Under the pieces are notes generated by a model, which did no database searches, was not told where the DNA came from, and saw only the letters and a program-made list of their open reading frames with translations. A DNA stretch of 64,000 bases from Proteiniphilum sp. UBA5384 (GTDB lineage: Bacteria > Bacteroidota > Bacteroidia > Bacteroidales > Dysgonomonadaceae), in assembly GCF_002410825.1 (NCBI RefSeq), contig NZ_DHOS01000067.1, positions 144,630 to 208,629 of the forward strand, written 5' to 3'. A program made the translations under genes and the position numbers. Below, in pieces: positions 1 through 9,224 of this stretch; the first letter of the stretch is position 1, and every line of letters starts with the position of its first letter.

Positions 1-2384
1 CCCAAAGCTATGTATTACCCTTTCTGGTGCCAATGCTTGAAAATGCAGGTGCCAATGTACTGATGCCGCGTGAACGGGATTACAACAAGGTAGAACTGAT
101 CATTGATAATGACCAACAATCTCAAAGATACGGCAATTCTCAATACAGTGAAACCAATGGAAAGGAAAAGTGGAGAAATGCCTATTTACCCGGTTTTAGC
201 CATTCCAAAGAGATCTATCGGGATGGAGAGAACCCCTTTCTGATGGGGGGTGCCAGACAGGTTAAAACCATACACAGGGGAGAGGAAAGCCTCGCCGAAT
301 GGCGACCTGACATTCCAGAAGAGGGAAAATATGGTGTTTATATCTCCTATCAAACACTGAAAAGCAGTAGTGAGGACGCACTTTATAGCGTATACCATGC
401 CGGAGGAAAAACCGATTTTCATGTCAACCAGCAAATGGGTGGCGGCACCTGGATATTTTTAGGTTATTTTCAGTTCTACAAAGGTGATAACCATAAAATA
501 ACACTTTCCAACAGGAGTAGTCGTGCCGGCAGGATTATCACTGCCGATGCAGTAAAGATAGGCGGAGGAATGGGAAATATAGGAAGATCCGAGATAAGCG
601 GTTACCCACGTTATACCGAAGGAGCGCGTTATTGGATGCAGTGGGCAGGCATACCCGACAGTGTATACAACCGTACCGACGGGAAGGACGATTATATCGA
701 TGACTATGCGTCACGCGGTGCATGGGTTAACTGGTTGGCGGGAGGTTCATCAGCACTTCCCGGGGAAGAAGGCCTCCATATCCCTTTGGACTTGGCTTTC
801 GCATTTCATACCGATGCAGGCACTTTCTGGGGTGATACTATCGTCGGTACACTCGGTATCTATATGACACATTTCAACAACGAACTGTTTGAAAACGGAA
901 AATCAAGGTGGGCTTCGCGCGATCTTTCCGAACTGGTAATGGATGAAATCGTAAAGGATATCAGAAGTAATTTCGAGCCCGATTGGACGCGTCGTCATCT
1001 CTGGAACCGCTCCTATGCCGAAGCACGAATGCCAAACGTACCCACTATGTTGTTGGAGTTGCTATCACATCAGAACTTTGCTGATATGCGCTACGGGCTG
1101 GATCCTTCCTTCCGGTTTATGGTAAGCCGGTCTATTTATAAGGGAATGCTCAAGTTCCTGGCAACCCAATACAACCGTCCATATATAGTACAACCACTAC
1201 CGGTTAAAGAATTCAGTACCCGTTTCTCAGGTGATAACGAAGTAGAATTAAAATGGCAACCGACCTATGATGCGGCAGAACCATCAGCAACTCCTTCCCG
1301 GTATATCATCTATACACGTCTCAACACTGGGGGATTTGATAACGGGATTATGATAAATAACAATAACTGCCGCATATCCATTCAGAAAGATAGCATCTAC
1401 AGCTTTAAAGTGGTAGCAGTAAACGACGGAGGAATCAGTTTCCCTTCGGAGATCCTCTCTGTCTGCCGGAAGACACATCAACAAGGAGAAGCAATAATTG
1501 TCAACGGGTTTACAAGGATATCGGCTCCATTCAGTTTTACCACTTCCGAAGATAGCATCGCCGGATTTTTTGGAAATGAAGACAATGGCGTTCCTTATAT
1601 CGCCGACCACCATTTTATCGGTCAGATGCATGAATTCCGCAGGATAATCCCCTGGATGGACGACGACTCTTCCGGATTCGGAGACAGCGATGCGAATTAC
1701 GAAACCACCGCAATTGCCGGAAACACTTTCGATTATCCCTTTATTCATGGGCAAGCCTTTGCCGAAGCTGGGTATTCATTTGTCTCCTCATCCGCGGCTG
1801 CCATTGAAAAGAAAGCCGTATCTTTACAATCCTATAAGGTTGTGGATTGGATACTGGGAAAACAGCGGGAATGGACGGTAGCACGGGGAGCTAAACCTCC
1901 ACGCTTTAAAACCTTCTCCAAACCAAACCAGGAGATAATCACCGATTACTGTAATACTGGTGGAAACATCATCATCAGTGGTGCCTTTGTAGGAACCGAC
2001 CTATGGGATAATCCACACGCTACTACAGAAGATAGGAAATGGGCGCAAAATATTCTCAAGTACAAATGGAGAAATAACTATGGAGCTGTCACCGGACAAA
2101 TCAAGGCTGTATCTTCACCCTTCCCTGCCCTCCAAGGAAACTGGACCTACTATCACACCCTCAACAGTGAGAGTTATGTGGTGGAACATCCCGATGCCAT
2201 TGAACCGGCAGATAAGAATGCTTTTACCGTCTTTCGTTATTCCGAAAACAATTTAAGCGCCGGCATCCTATATAAAGGAGAACAATATAGCACAGCCATT
2301 CTGGGATTTCCCATTGAGGCCGTCAAAAGCCGGGAGGATCGTAACCAATTGGTAAAAGGGCTGGTTGATGTGATGATGCGGTGA
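1..2384 (+). CDS. N-acetylmuramoyl-L-alanine amidase with golvesin-like insert and FN3 domain, 5' end outside the window
   Basis: The reading frame is open from base 3, before the first possible start (GTG at 27), so the N-terminus lies upstream. Numbering from base 27, residues 1-25 (LENAGANVLMPRERD) match the early part of an Amidase_3 fold. Residues about 75-180 form a golvesin C-terminal-like beta domain (YHAGGKTDFHVNQ, ITADAVKIGGG). The amidase then resumes with zinc ligand H261 (HTDAG) and catalytic E344 (MLLELLSHQN). A fibronectin type III module follows (about 390-480), then an unassigned C-terminal region. In databases these proteins are often mislabelled xanthan lyase. The enzyme should cleave stem peptides from MurNAc in the periplasm, supplying denuded glycan to the downstream salvage genes. 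The first catalytic ligands and signal peptide are out of view. Confidence 0.8.
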   Translation, partial: QSYVLPFLVPMLENAGANVLMPRERDYNKVELIIDNDQQSQRYGNSQYSETNGKEKWRNAYLPGFSHSKEIYRDGENPFLMGGARQVKTIHRGEESLAEWRPDIPEEGKYGVYISYQTLKSSSEDALYSVYHAGGKTDFHVNQQMGGGTWIFLGYFQFYKGDNHKITLSNRSSRAGRIITADAVKIGGGMGNIGRSEISGYPRYTEGARYWMQWAGIPDSVYNRTDGKDDYIDDYASRGAWVNWLAGGSSALPGEEGLHIPLDLAFAFHTDAGTFWGDTIVGTLGIYMTHFNNELFENGKSRWASRDLSELVMDEIVKDIRSNFEPDWTRRHLWNRSYAEARMPNVPTMLLELLSHQNFADMRYGLDPSFRFMVSRSIYKGMLKFLATQYNRPYIVQPLPVKEFSTRFSGDNEVELKWQPTYDAAEPSATPSRYIIYTRLNTGGFDNGIMINNNNCRISIQKDSIYSFKVVAVNDGGISFPSEILSVCRKTHQQGEAIIVNGFTRISAPFSFTTSEDSIAGFFGNEDNGVPYIADHHFIGQMHEFRRIIPWMDDDSSGFGDSDANYETTAIAGNTFDYPFIHGQAFAEAGYSFVSSSAAAIEKKAVSLQSYKVVDWILGKQREWTVARGAKPPRFKTFSKPNQEIITDYCNTGGNIIISGAFVGTDLWDNPHATTEDRKWAQNILKYKWRNNYGAVTGQIKAVSSPFPALQGNWTYYHTLNSESYVVEHPDAIEPADKNAFTVFRYSENNLSAGILYKGEQYSTAILGFPIEAVKSREDRNQLVKGLVDVMMR

Positions 2385-2412
2385 TAACTGGTAATTAATA
2401 ATTGGTAATTAA
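2385..2412. repeat. low-complexity intergenic repeat (GGTAATTA family)
   Basis: The whole gap consists of imperfect copies of a TAATTGGTAATTA unit. Related units occur in the gaps at 5337-5352, 20555-20572 and 39486-39508. Function unknown. Confidence 0.6.
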
Positions 2413-3867
2413 ATGGGACAAATAAACGCTTTTATTCTTTTTACGCAACCGGAACAAGCAAGAAAAACTATAGAGGTACTAAAACAATCGGAACTGATAC
2501 AAGAAATTTTTCTGCTTACACCCGATGAAACGGTCGCAACTACGGAAGGTTGTGACAAAATCGTTATCGATAAATTACAAAGCACGGAGACGGTCAAAAA
2601 AATCGCAGATAGATCCACTACCGGTTACTCGCTCATCTTTCAGAAACCGTCCGTACTGAAACCAGGGTATTTCGCCCTCGAACGAATGACCCGTATTGCC
2701 GAAGACACCCGCGCAGGGATGGTCTATGCCGATTACTATGCAATCACCAACGGCGAAAAGAAGAATCATCCTGTCATTGATTATCAGGAGGGAAGCCTGC
2801 GCGATGATTTTAATTTCGGATCATTATTGCTTTACAATGCCGATACTTTAAAAGAAGCCGCGGCAAGGATGGATGAAAACTACCAATTTGCGGGACTGTA
2901 TGACCTGCGGCTCAAAGTATCACAACACCATCCCCTGGTACACATCAATGAATATCTTTATTCTGAAATAGAAGAAGACACACGCGCCTCGGGCGAAAAG
3001 ATATTCGATTACGTGGACCCCAAAAACCGTCAGGTGCAGATCGAGATGGAACTGGCATGTACTCAACATCTCAAACAGATAGGAGCCTATCTGACACCTC
3101 AATTTAAGGAGATCGAATTCAATCAACACCATTTCGAATATGAAGCTTCGGTCATCATTCCGGTACGCAACCGCGTCAAGACTATTAAGGATGCTATTGA
3201 CTCTGTGTTGAGACAAAAGACCAATTTCCCCTTCAACCTTATTGTAGTGGATAATTACTCTACTGACGGCACTTCGGACGCTATTGATAAATTCAAAGAA
3301 AATAAACGATTAATACATATTATCCCTGAAAGGGACGACCTGGGTATCGGCGGATGCTGGAATCTGGGTGTGCATCACCCTAAATGCGGTAAGTTTGCCG
3401 TACAACTCGACAGCGACGATGTCTATAGCAGGAAAGATACGCTGCAAAAAATAGTTGATGCTTTCTATGAACAGCAATGCGCCATGGTGGTCGGCACTTA
3501 CCGAATGACCAACTTTGATATGGAAGAGATTCCGCCGGGCGTCATCGACCACCGCGAATGGACACCCGATAACGGTCGGAATAACGCACTGCGCATCAAT
3601 GGGCTGGGTGCACCCCGCGCTTTCTATACACCTGTACTGCGTAATATCAAGGTACCCAACACCAGTTACGGTGAAGATTACGCCTTGGGATTGAATATCT
3701 CACGCCACTATCAAATTGGGCGTATTTATGACGTGCTTTACCTCTGCCGTCGATGGGAAGACAATAGCGATGCCTCACTTGATGTGGTGAAAATGAATGC
3801 GCATGACCTTTATAAAGACAGGATCAGGACATGGGAACTATTGGCAAGGAAAAATATTAGCAAGTGA
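2413..3867 (+). CDS. family 2 glycosyltransferase with tandem GT-A-like domains
   Basis: The 484-residue cytosolic protein has no signal peptide or membrane segment. Residues about 243-470 are a classical GT2 (GT-A) domain: YEASVIIPVRNR nucleotide-binding start, VVDNYSTDGTSD, and the metal-binding DSDD at about residue 338. Residues 1-240 look like a second, degenerate GT-A unit: AGMVYADYY stands where a DxD would be, followed by FNFGSLLLYNAD and LYDLRLKVSQ. The gene lies 28 bp after the amidase and 62 bp before the SpoIID-like gene, so it is probably in the same transcript. Acceptor and donor are unknown; the neighbours suggest a cell-envelope or glycan-salvage role. Confidence 0.75.
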   Translation: MGQINAFILFTQPEQARKTIEVLKQSELIQEIFLLTPDETVATTEGCDKIVIDKLQSTETVKKIADRSTTGYSLIFQKPSVLKPGYFALERMTRIAEDTRAGMVYADYYAITNGEKKNHPVIDYQEGSLRDDFNFGSLLLYNADTLKEAAARMDENYQFAGLYDLRLKVSQHHPLVHINEYLYSEIEEDTRASGEKIFDYVDPKNRQVQIEMELACTQHLKQIGAYLTPQFKEIEFNQHHFEYEASVIIPVRNRVKTIKDAIDSVLRQKTNFPFNLIVVDNYSTDGTSDAIDKFKENKRLIHIIPERDDLGIGGCWNLGVHHPKCGKFAVQLDSDDVYSRKDTLQKIVDAFYEQQCAMVVGTYRMTNFDMEEIPPGVIDHREWTPDNGRNNALRINGLGAPRAFYTPVLRNIKVPNTSYGEDYALGLNISRHYQIGRIYDVLYLCRRWEDNSDASLDVVKMNAHDLYKDRIRTWELLARKNISK

Positions 3868-3905
3868 AAAGTGAAAAATGGAGAGTGGAGAGTAAAGAGT
3901 GAAAA
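3868..3905. repeat. low-complexity GTGAAAA/GAGAGT intergenic repeat
   Basis: Starting at the stop codon of the glycosyltransferase gene, the gap repeats the unit GTGAAAAGTGAAAAATGG and GGAGAGTGGAGAGT. The same family appears in reverse orientation at 26168-26202. Confidence 0.55.
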
Positions 3906-3929
3906 TGGACGAAAACTGTTATAAATAAA

Positions 3930-5252
3930 ATGAGTGAACCATTGATTCAGGTAGGAATATTATTGAGACAACAGAAAATTGATTTTTTACTGTCCACCGG
4001 TTATAAGTTGCATGGAAAAGAAATGCAACCGGGTGATTATTCGGTTGAGGTGGCAAACGGAAAGATTCTTTTTAATGGAGAAACGTTTGATGAACTTATT
4101 TTCGAAGCCGGAGACATACACCAGAATGCTTTCGGATTAATGAACGTGATTATCGGAGTACAGTTCCATTGGGAACGAAAAGAAAACCAACAATTTTTGG
4201 GTAGCCTGAAATTTATTGTGGAAAACAACAGTATTTCGGCAATTAATATCGTTGCATTGGAAGATTATCTTACCAGCGTAATCTCATCCGAAATGAGCGC
4301 TACCAGTTCAGAGGAGTTACTCAAAGCACATGCCGTCATCTCTAGAAGTTGGCTACTGGCACAAATCCAAAAGAGTCAAACTCTTGAAAGCTCCGTAATC
4401 GGCTACCGGACTTCATTTGAAACGCCTACAGAGATATTTCGCTGGTACGACCGGGAAAACCATGAGCGGTTTGACGTTTGCGCCGACGACCATTGTCAGC
4501 GTTATCAGGGAATTACCCGTCAGTCCACTGATCTGGTAAAGAAAGTAATCAGGGAGACTCGGGGAGAAGTACTCCACTATAACGGCACCATTTGTGATGC
4601 CCGCTTTTCTAAATGTTGCGGTGGCATAATGGAGACATTCGAAAATGTATGGGAACCTGTGCCACATCCTTATCTACAGGCAAGACCAGATAATACCGAA
4701 GATTCGCTCCTACCCGACCTGACCATCGAGGAAAATGCCGAAGAATGGATCCGCACCTCTCCTCCAGCCTTCTGTAATACACAGGATGTAATTGTATTAA
4801 GACAGGTATTGAATGATTATGACCGGGAAACAGCTGATTTCTACCGATGGAAGACAACCTATACCCAGAAAGAGTTTTCCTCTATTATCAGGGAGCGTTC
4901 AGGAATCGATTTCGGAGAAATTATTGCCCTGCAAGCACTCGAAAGGGGTGCTTCAGGTCGTATTATCCGACTGAAAATCATTGGTACAGAAAGGGTGATG
5001 ACAATAGGGAAAGAACTGGAAATCCGACGCATCTTATCGAAGTCTCACCTCTACAGTTCAGCATTCGTCGTGGATACCGAAGATGAAGATGACATGGGAA
5101 TTCCTCAGAAATTCATATTCACTGGTGCAGGATGGGGCCATGGCGTTGGATTATGTCAGATAGGAGCCGCCATTATGGCCAAAAAGGGACAGGGTTATCT
5201 TAAAATACTGACGCATTATTTTCCTCAATCGGAAACAGTAAAAAATTATTGA
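3930..5252 (+). CDS. SpoIID/LytB-domain protein lacking a signal peptide
   Basis: The 440-residue protein carries the SpoIID fold: LEDYLTSVISSEMSA with the conserved glutamate, LLKAHAVISRSWLL, the Cys pair near FSKCCGGIMETFENVW, and the C-terminal signature GWGHGVGLCQIGA. SpoIID homologues are lytic transglycosylases that cut glycan already stripped of peptides. The frame upstream of the ATG reaches a stop at 3900-3902 without any hydrophobic stretch, so the protein appears cytosolic unless exported by another route. That is odd for a cell-wall enzyme. Its place between amidase and AmpG/NamZ fits processing of denuded glycan. The name does not imply sporulation. Confidence 0.85.
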   Translation: MSEPLIQVGILLRQQKIDFLLSTGYKLHGKEMQPGDYSVEVANGKILFNGETFDELIFEAGDIHQNAFGLMNVIIGVQFHWERKENQQFLGSLKFIVENNSISAINIVALEDYLTSVISSEMSATSSEELLKAHAVISRSWLLAQIQKSQTLESSVIGYRTSFETPTEIFRWYDRENHERFDVCADDHCQRYQGITRQSTDLVKKVIRETRGEVLHYNGTICDARFSKCCGGIMETFENVWEPVPHPYLQARPDNTEDSLLPDLTIEENAEEWIRTSPPAFCNTQDVIVLRQVLNDYDRETADFYRWKTTYTQKEFSSIIRERSGIDFGEIIALQALERGASGRIIRLKIIGTERVMTIGKELEIRRILSKSHLYSSAFVVDTEDEDDMGIPQKFIFTGAGWGHGVGLCQIGAAIMAKKGQGYLKILTHYFPQSETVKNY

Positions 5253-5357
5253 TGACTAATGACTAATTATGAGATATGAATTATATTGAAAAGGAAAATA
5301 TTATCATGGCAAATCAAAAACGACAAAAAGTAATATCTAATTGGTAATTATATAGCG

Positions 5358-6629
5358 ATGAAAACAACACGCAATCCCTGGACATGGATACCTACCTTGT
5401 ACTTTGCCGAAGGATTACCTTATGTGGCAGTTATGGTCATTTCAGTTGTCATGTACAAACGATTTGGGTTATCGAATACAGAGATAGCCCTATACAGCAG
5501 CTGGCTCTACCTTCCATGGGTTATCAAACCGGTCTGGAGCCCGTTTGTGGATATCCTGAAAACCAAAAGGTGGTGGATCGTGTCTATGCAGTTGCTCATA
5601 GGCGCCGGATTCGCAGGTATCGCCTTTACCCTCCCCACCCCTTTCTTCCTGCAAGCATCACTTGCTTTCTTCTGGCTGATGGCTTTCAGCTCCGCCACGC
5701 ATGATATTGCAGCCGACGGCTTTTATATGCTTGCACTGGACGATTCACAACAGTCGTTCTTTGTCGGTATCCGTAGCACCTTTTACCGTCTGGCCTCCAT
5801 TACCGGACAAGGATTACTGATTATTCTGGCTGGCTTCCTCGAGACAAGTACCGGCAACATCTCTTATGCATGGAGTATCACTTTTTTCATCCTGGCCGGA
5901 CTATTTATCGCGTTCTTTGCGTGGCATCGCTTTGTATTGCCACATCCTGCGAGCGACACGGGAAAAATGGCACATACTCCAAATGACATTCTGATCGAAT
6001 TCGGCAATACAATCAAAACCTTTTTCACGAAAAAGGGAATTGGAGTGGCTATTGCCTTTATGCTGCTATACAGACTGGCTGAAGCCATGCTGGTGAAACT
6101 TACTTACCCATTTCTGCTGGACGGACGTGAGCAGGGAGGTCTGGGATTAAGCACTCAGGATGCAGGTATAGCGTATGGAACAGTAGGAGTGTTAGCACTT
6201 ACGTTAGGCGGCATTGTAGGAGGGATAGTAGCTTCCAGAAAGGGATTAAAATACTGGATATGGCCTATGGCACTGACCATTACACTTCCTAACATCGCCT
6301 ACCTTTTGTTGGCAATATACCAACCTGAGAATTTTATTTGGGTAAATCTGGCGGTAGCCACCGAACAGTTCGGTTATGGCTTCGGATTCACAGCTTATAT
6401 GCTTTTCCTGATCTATTTCTCCCAAGGTGAACATAAGACAGCACATTATTCTATCTGCACGGGATTTATGGCACTGGGAATGATGCTCCCGGGCATGATT
6501 GCCGGCTGGATCCAGGAACAGTTGGGCTACGTGAATTTCTTTATCTTCATCGTGATAGCCATTATCCCGACACTTGTACTTATTCCCTTTTTAAAGATTG
6601 ACAAGGAATTCGGAAAAGCGAAAAACTGA
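5358..6629 (+). CDS. AmpG-like MFS permease (muropeptide importer family)
   Basis: The 423-residue protein is strongly hydrophobic with about 12 predicted transmembrane helices. Its N-terminus (PTLYFAEGLPYVAVMVISVV) matches AmpG-type major facilitator proteins, which import GlcNAc-anhydroMurNAc (peptides) across the inner membrane. A cytoplasmic central loop (about residues 195-225) separates the two six-helix halves. The gene lies 105 bp after the SpoIID-like gene and 85 bp before namZ. The family is certain; the substrate (anhydro-muropeptides or another product of the upstream enzymes) is inferred from neighbours. Confidence 0.85.
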   Translation: MKTTRNPWTWIPTLYFAEGLPYVAVMVISVVMYKRFGLSNTEIALYSSWLYLPWVIKPVWSPFVDILKTKRWWIVSMQLLIGAGFAGIAFTLPTPFFLQASLAFFWLMAFSSATHDIAADGFYMLALDDSQQSFFVGIRSTFYRLASITGQGLLIILAGFLETSTGNISYAWSITFFILAGLFIAFFAWHRFVLPHPASDTGKMAHTPNDILIEFGNTIKTFFTKKGIGVAIAFMLLYRLAEAMLVKLTYPFLLDGREQGGLGLSTQDAGIAYGTVGVLALTLGGIVGGIVASRKGLKYWIWPMALTITLPNIAYLLLAIYQPENFIWVNLAVATEQFGYGFGFTAYMLFLIYFSQGEHKTAHYSICTGFMALGMMLPGMIAGWIQEQLGYVNFFIFIVIAIIPTLVLIPFLKIDKEFGKAKN

Positions 6630-6639
6630 TGTGACAAGG

Positions 6640-6690
6640 TGATGATTTACTGATATGATAATTTACTGATCCCGATAAATCGGGACGAAT
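6640..6690. repeat. intergenic palindromic element, copy A
   Basis: GATGATTTACTGAT-type repeats lead into a perfect inverted repeat, TCCCGAT-AA-ATCGGGA, at 6670-6685. Related elements lie at 57157-57236 and 58545-58627, always between co-directional genes. No T-run follows, so this is not an ordinary intrinsic terminator. Confidence 0.6.
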
Positions 6691-6714
6691 AGTGTTGATG
6701 AAGCTAATAATAAT

Positions 6715-7950
6715 ATGAATAAATTTTTACTGTTTATAGCATTCGGCCTGCTTATCCATTTGACCTCTTCCGCACAAAAGATAAACATAAAGACGGGAAT
6801 CGAAGTGTTGAAAGAGTCCAATTTTAAAGTGTTGCAAGGAAAACGGGTGGGATTGATAACCAATCCAACGGGAGTCGATAACCACTTGAAGTCGACCATC
6901 GATATTCTGCATGAAGCTCCCAACGTGCAACTGATTGCCCTTTACGGTCCTGAACATGGCGTACGGGGAGATGTACACGCCGGAGATAAGATCGAATCAT
7001 TTACCGATCCCAATACCGGAGTACCCGTCCATTCACTCTACGGAGCCACCCGGAAGCCTACCCAAGAGATGCTGGAAGGAGTAGATGTACTTGTTTATGA
7101 TATCCAGGATATCGGATGTCGCTCCTATACTTACATCTCAACCATGTACCTGGCGATGCAGGCAGCAGCAGAAAACGATATCGAATTCGTGGTACTCGAC
7201 CGGCCGAATCCGTTGGGAGGACTCAAAGTAGAAGGAAACCTGGTAGAAGAAGGATTCTTCTCTTTCGTAAGCCAACTTAGAATCCCGTATGTATACGGCC
7301 TGACTTGTGGTGAACTGGCCGAAATGCTTATCGGCGAAAAGATGATTGCACAGCCTTGTAAATTGACGGTGATAAAGATGAAAAAGTGGCGTCGTAAAAT
7401 GAACTTCGAAGAAACAGGCTTACCCTGGGTTCCTACCTCACCTCATATACCTTTCGCCCATTCAGCCTATTTTTATCCTGTTTCGGGAATATTAGGCGAA
7501 CTGGGCTATATATCCATCGGTGTAGGTTATACATTGCCTTTTGAGATGTTTGCCGCCAACTGGATCAATGCCGAAGAATTTGCCCGGGGACTCAACGCGA
7601 AACGGCTGTCGGGAGTTATTTTTCGTCCTATCCATCTAAAACCATATTATGCGGTTGGACAAGGAAACAACTTTCAGGGAGTACAAATATACCTCACCGA
7701 TTTTCAAAAAGCGCGTCTGTCAGATATCCAGTTTCATGTAATGGAGGTAGCCGCAGCACTCTATCCTGACAAGAAAGTGTTCGATCACGCTCCTGAAAAT
7801 AGGTTTAACATGTTCGACAAAGTGAGTGGCAGCGATTTTATCCGTCTTGAATTTTCCAAAAATCATCGTTTTGCAGATATCCAATCCTACTGGACAAAAG
7901 ATGAGGAAACTTTCAAAAAATTATCAAAGAAATATTACCTTTACAAATAG
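6715..7950 (+). CDS. namZ: exo-beta-N-acetylmuramidase NamZ (DUF1343)
   Basis: The 411-residue protein starts with a Sec signal peptide (about residues 1-20, ending SSAQ), so it acts in the periplasm or outside. The body is a complete DUF1343 protein: LITNPTGVD, YGPEHGVRGDVHAGD with the conserved Glu-His-Gly, VYDIQDIGCRSYTYI and LDRPNPLGG. NamZ enzymes remove MurNAc from the non-reducing end of peptidoglycan fragments; characterised members include Bacillus subtilis and Tannerella forsythia. It sits directly upstream of murT, murK and murQ, which import and break down the released sugar. Start is the ATG that begins the signal peptide. Confidence 0.9.
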   Translation: MNKFLLFIAFGLLIHLTSSAQKINIKTGIEVLKESNFKVLQGKRVGLITNPTGVDNHLKSTIDILHEAPNVQLIALYGPEHGVRGDVHAGDKIESFTDPNTGVPVHSLYGATRKPTQEMLEGVDVLVYDIQDIGCRSYTYISTMYLAMQAAAENDIEFVVLDRPNPLGGLKVEGNLVEEGFFSFVSQLRIPYVYGLTCGELAEMLIGEKMIAQPCKLTVIKMKKWRRKMNFEETGLPWVPTSPHIPFAHSAYFYPVSGILGELGYISIGVGYTLPFEMFAANWINAEEFARGLNAKRLSGVIFRPIHLKPYYAVGQGNNFQGVQIYLTDFQKARLSDIQFHVMEVAAALYPDKKVFDHAPENRFNMFDKVSGSDFIRLEFSKNHRFADIQSYWTKDEETFKKLSKKYYLYK

Positions 7951-8031
7951 TATGCTTCACGCGATAATAGCTGCGCCGATAAAAATTGTCAATTGTCAGT
8001 TAATAATCAGCAATCAGTAGTTTTAAAATAT

Positions 8032-9204
8032 ATGAACACAATTGATCCTTCCCTACAGAGCGGCCGTTTACTCTCGCTCGACATCCTCCGGGGAATCACT
8101 ATCGCCGGCATGATTATGGTCAACAACCCCGGTTCATGGAGTGCAGTCTATGCCCCCCTCCGTCACGCCCATTGGCACGGACTCACCCCTACCGATCTGG
8201 TATTTCCGTTTTTTATGTTTATTATGGGTGTATCCACCTTTATGTCGTTACGGAAATTCCATTTCGAACCGTCGAAAGTGGCCATCTGGAAAATTATACG
8301 GCGTACCGTTCTTATTTTTGTAATCGGTCTGGCATTGGGATGGTTTGGACAACTGTGTAGGGGACTGGCCTCAGGAGAGCCTTTCATTCAAGCGGCCTCC
8401 CATTTTGATACCCTCCGTATATTAGGTGTACTGCAGCGATTGGGGTTGGCTTATGGTTTCGCAGCCATGATCGTCCTATTCGTGAAAAGTAAATATCTGC
8501 CGTGGGTAACAGCCTTGTTGTTAATAAGCTATTTCCTGATCCTGCAATTTGGAAAAGGATTCGAAATGTCGGAACAGAACATCATTGCGGTGATTGACCG
8601 TGCATTATGGGGACCCGACCACATGTATAAAGATACGACTCCTTCAGGTGAATGGATTGCATTTGATCCCGAGGGGTTGCTTAGTACGCTTCCCTCTATC
8701 GCCCACGTACTGATCGGATTCCTATTCGGCAAATTAATTGTTGACAATAAAGAGAATCATACCCGTGTGGAGAAGTTGCTGATCTGGGGTACCATCCTCT
8801 CCTTTGCCGGATTACTGCTGCAGTATGGCTGTCCGATCAACAAGAAAATATGGAGCCCTACCTTCGTCCTCACCACCACTGGATTTGCCGCCCAGCTGCT
8901 GGGCCTACTGATCTGGATCATCGATATCAATAAAAAAGAGCGGTGGAGCCGGTTCTTTCACGCATTCGGTGTCAATCCGCTTATCGTGTATATTTTTGCC
9001 GGAGTATTCGCGATCCTGCTCTCTAACATCAGGTTCACGGTGCAGGGAAAAGCCATTTCTATCAAGGGGTTTGTCTATGAGATATTACTGCGCCCCTGGG
9101 CGGGTAATTATTTCGGTTCATTGCTATATGCGCTCCTGTTTGTTACTACCTGCTGGCTCTTCGGCTATATTCTTTACAAACGCAATATTTACATTAAAAT
9201 ATAA
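8032..9204 (+). CDS. murT: MurT-like inner-membrane MurNAc transporter (COG4299/DUF5009 family)
   Basis: I chose the ATG at 8032 over an upstream TTG (7993), because the conserved start RLLSLDILRGITIAGMIMVN follows it and the upstream part is intergenic repeat. The 390-residue protein has about ten hydrophobic segments. It belongs to the heparan-glucosaminide acetyltransferase-like family (histidine in HAHWHGLTPTDLVFPFF). In Tannerella forsythia the family member MurT imports MurNAc and is encoded with murK and murQ, the same order as here. Homology alone would allow an acyltransferase; the murK-murQ context favours transport. Confidence 0.8.
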   Translation: MNTIDPSLQSGRLLSLDILRGITIAGMIMVNNPGSWSAVYAPLRHAHWHGLTPTDLVFPFFMFIMGVSTFMSLRKFHFEPSKVAIWKIIRRTVLIFVIGLALGWFGQLCRGLASGEPFIQAASHFDTLRILGVLQRLGLAYGFAAMIVLFVKSKYLPWVTALLLISYFLILQFGKGFEMSEQNIIAVIDRALWGPDHMYKDTTPSGEWIAFDPEGLLSTLPSIAHVLIGFLFGKLIVDNKENHTRVEKLLIWGTILSFAGLLLQYGCPINKKIWSPTFVLTTTGFAAQLLGLLIWIIDINKKERWSRFFHAFGVNPLIVYIFAGVFAILLSNIRFTVQGKAISIKGFVYEILLRPWAGNYFGSLLYALLFVTTCWLFGYILYKRNIYIKI

Positions 9205-9224
9205 GCCTATCATTGAGATAAATT

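Noticed and set aside
1284..1754. 156-codon minus-strand frame inside the amidase gene
   Set aside because: It is fully covered by the amidase frame with recognisable domains and has no promoter or family match.
3930..5252. Sporulation gene based on SpoIID similarity
   Set aside because: SpoIID/LytB domains are widespread in non-sporulating Bacteroidetes, and no other sporulation gene is present.
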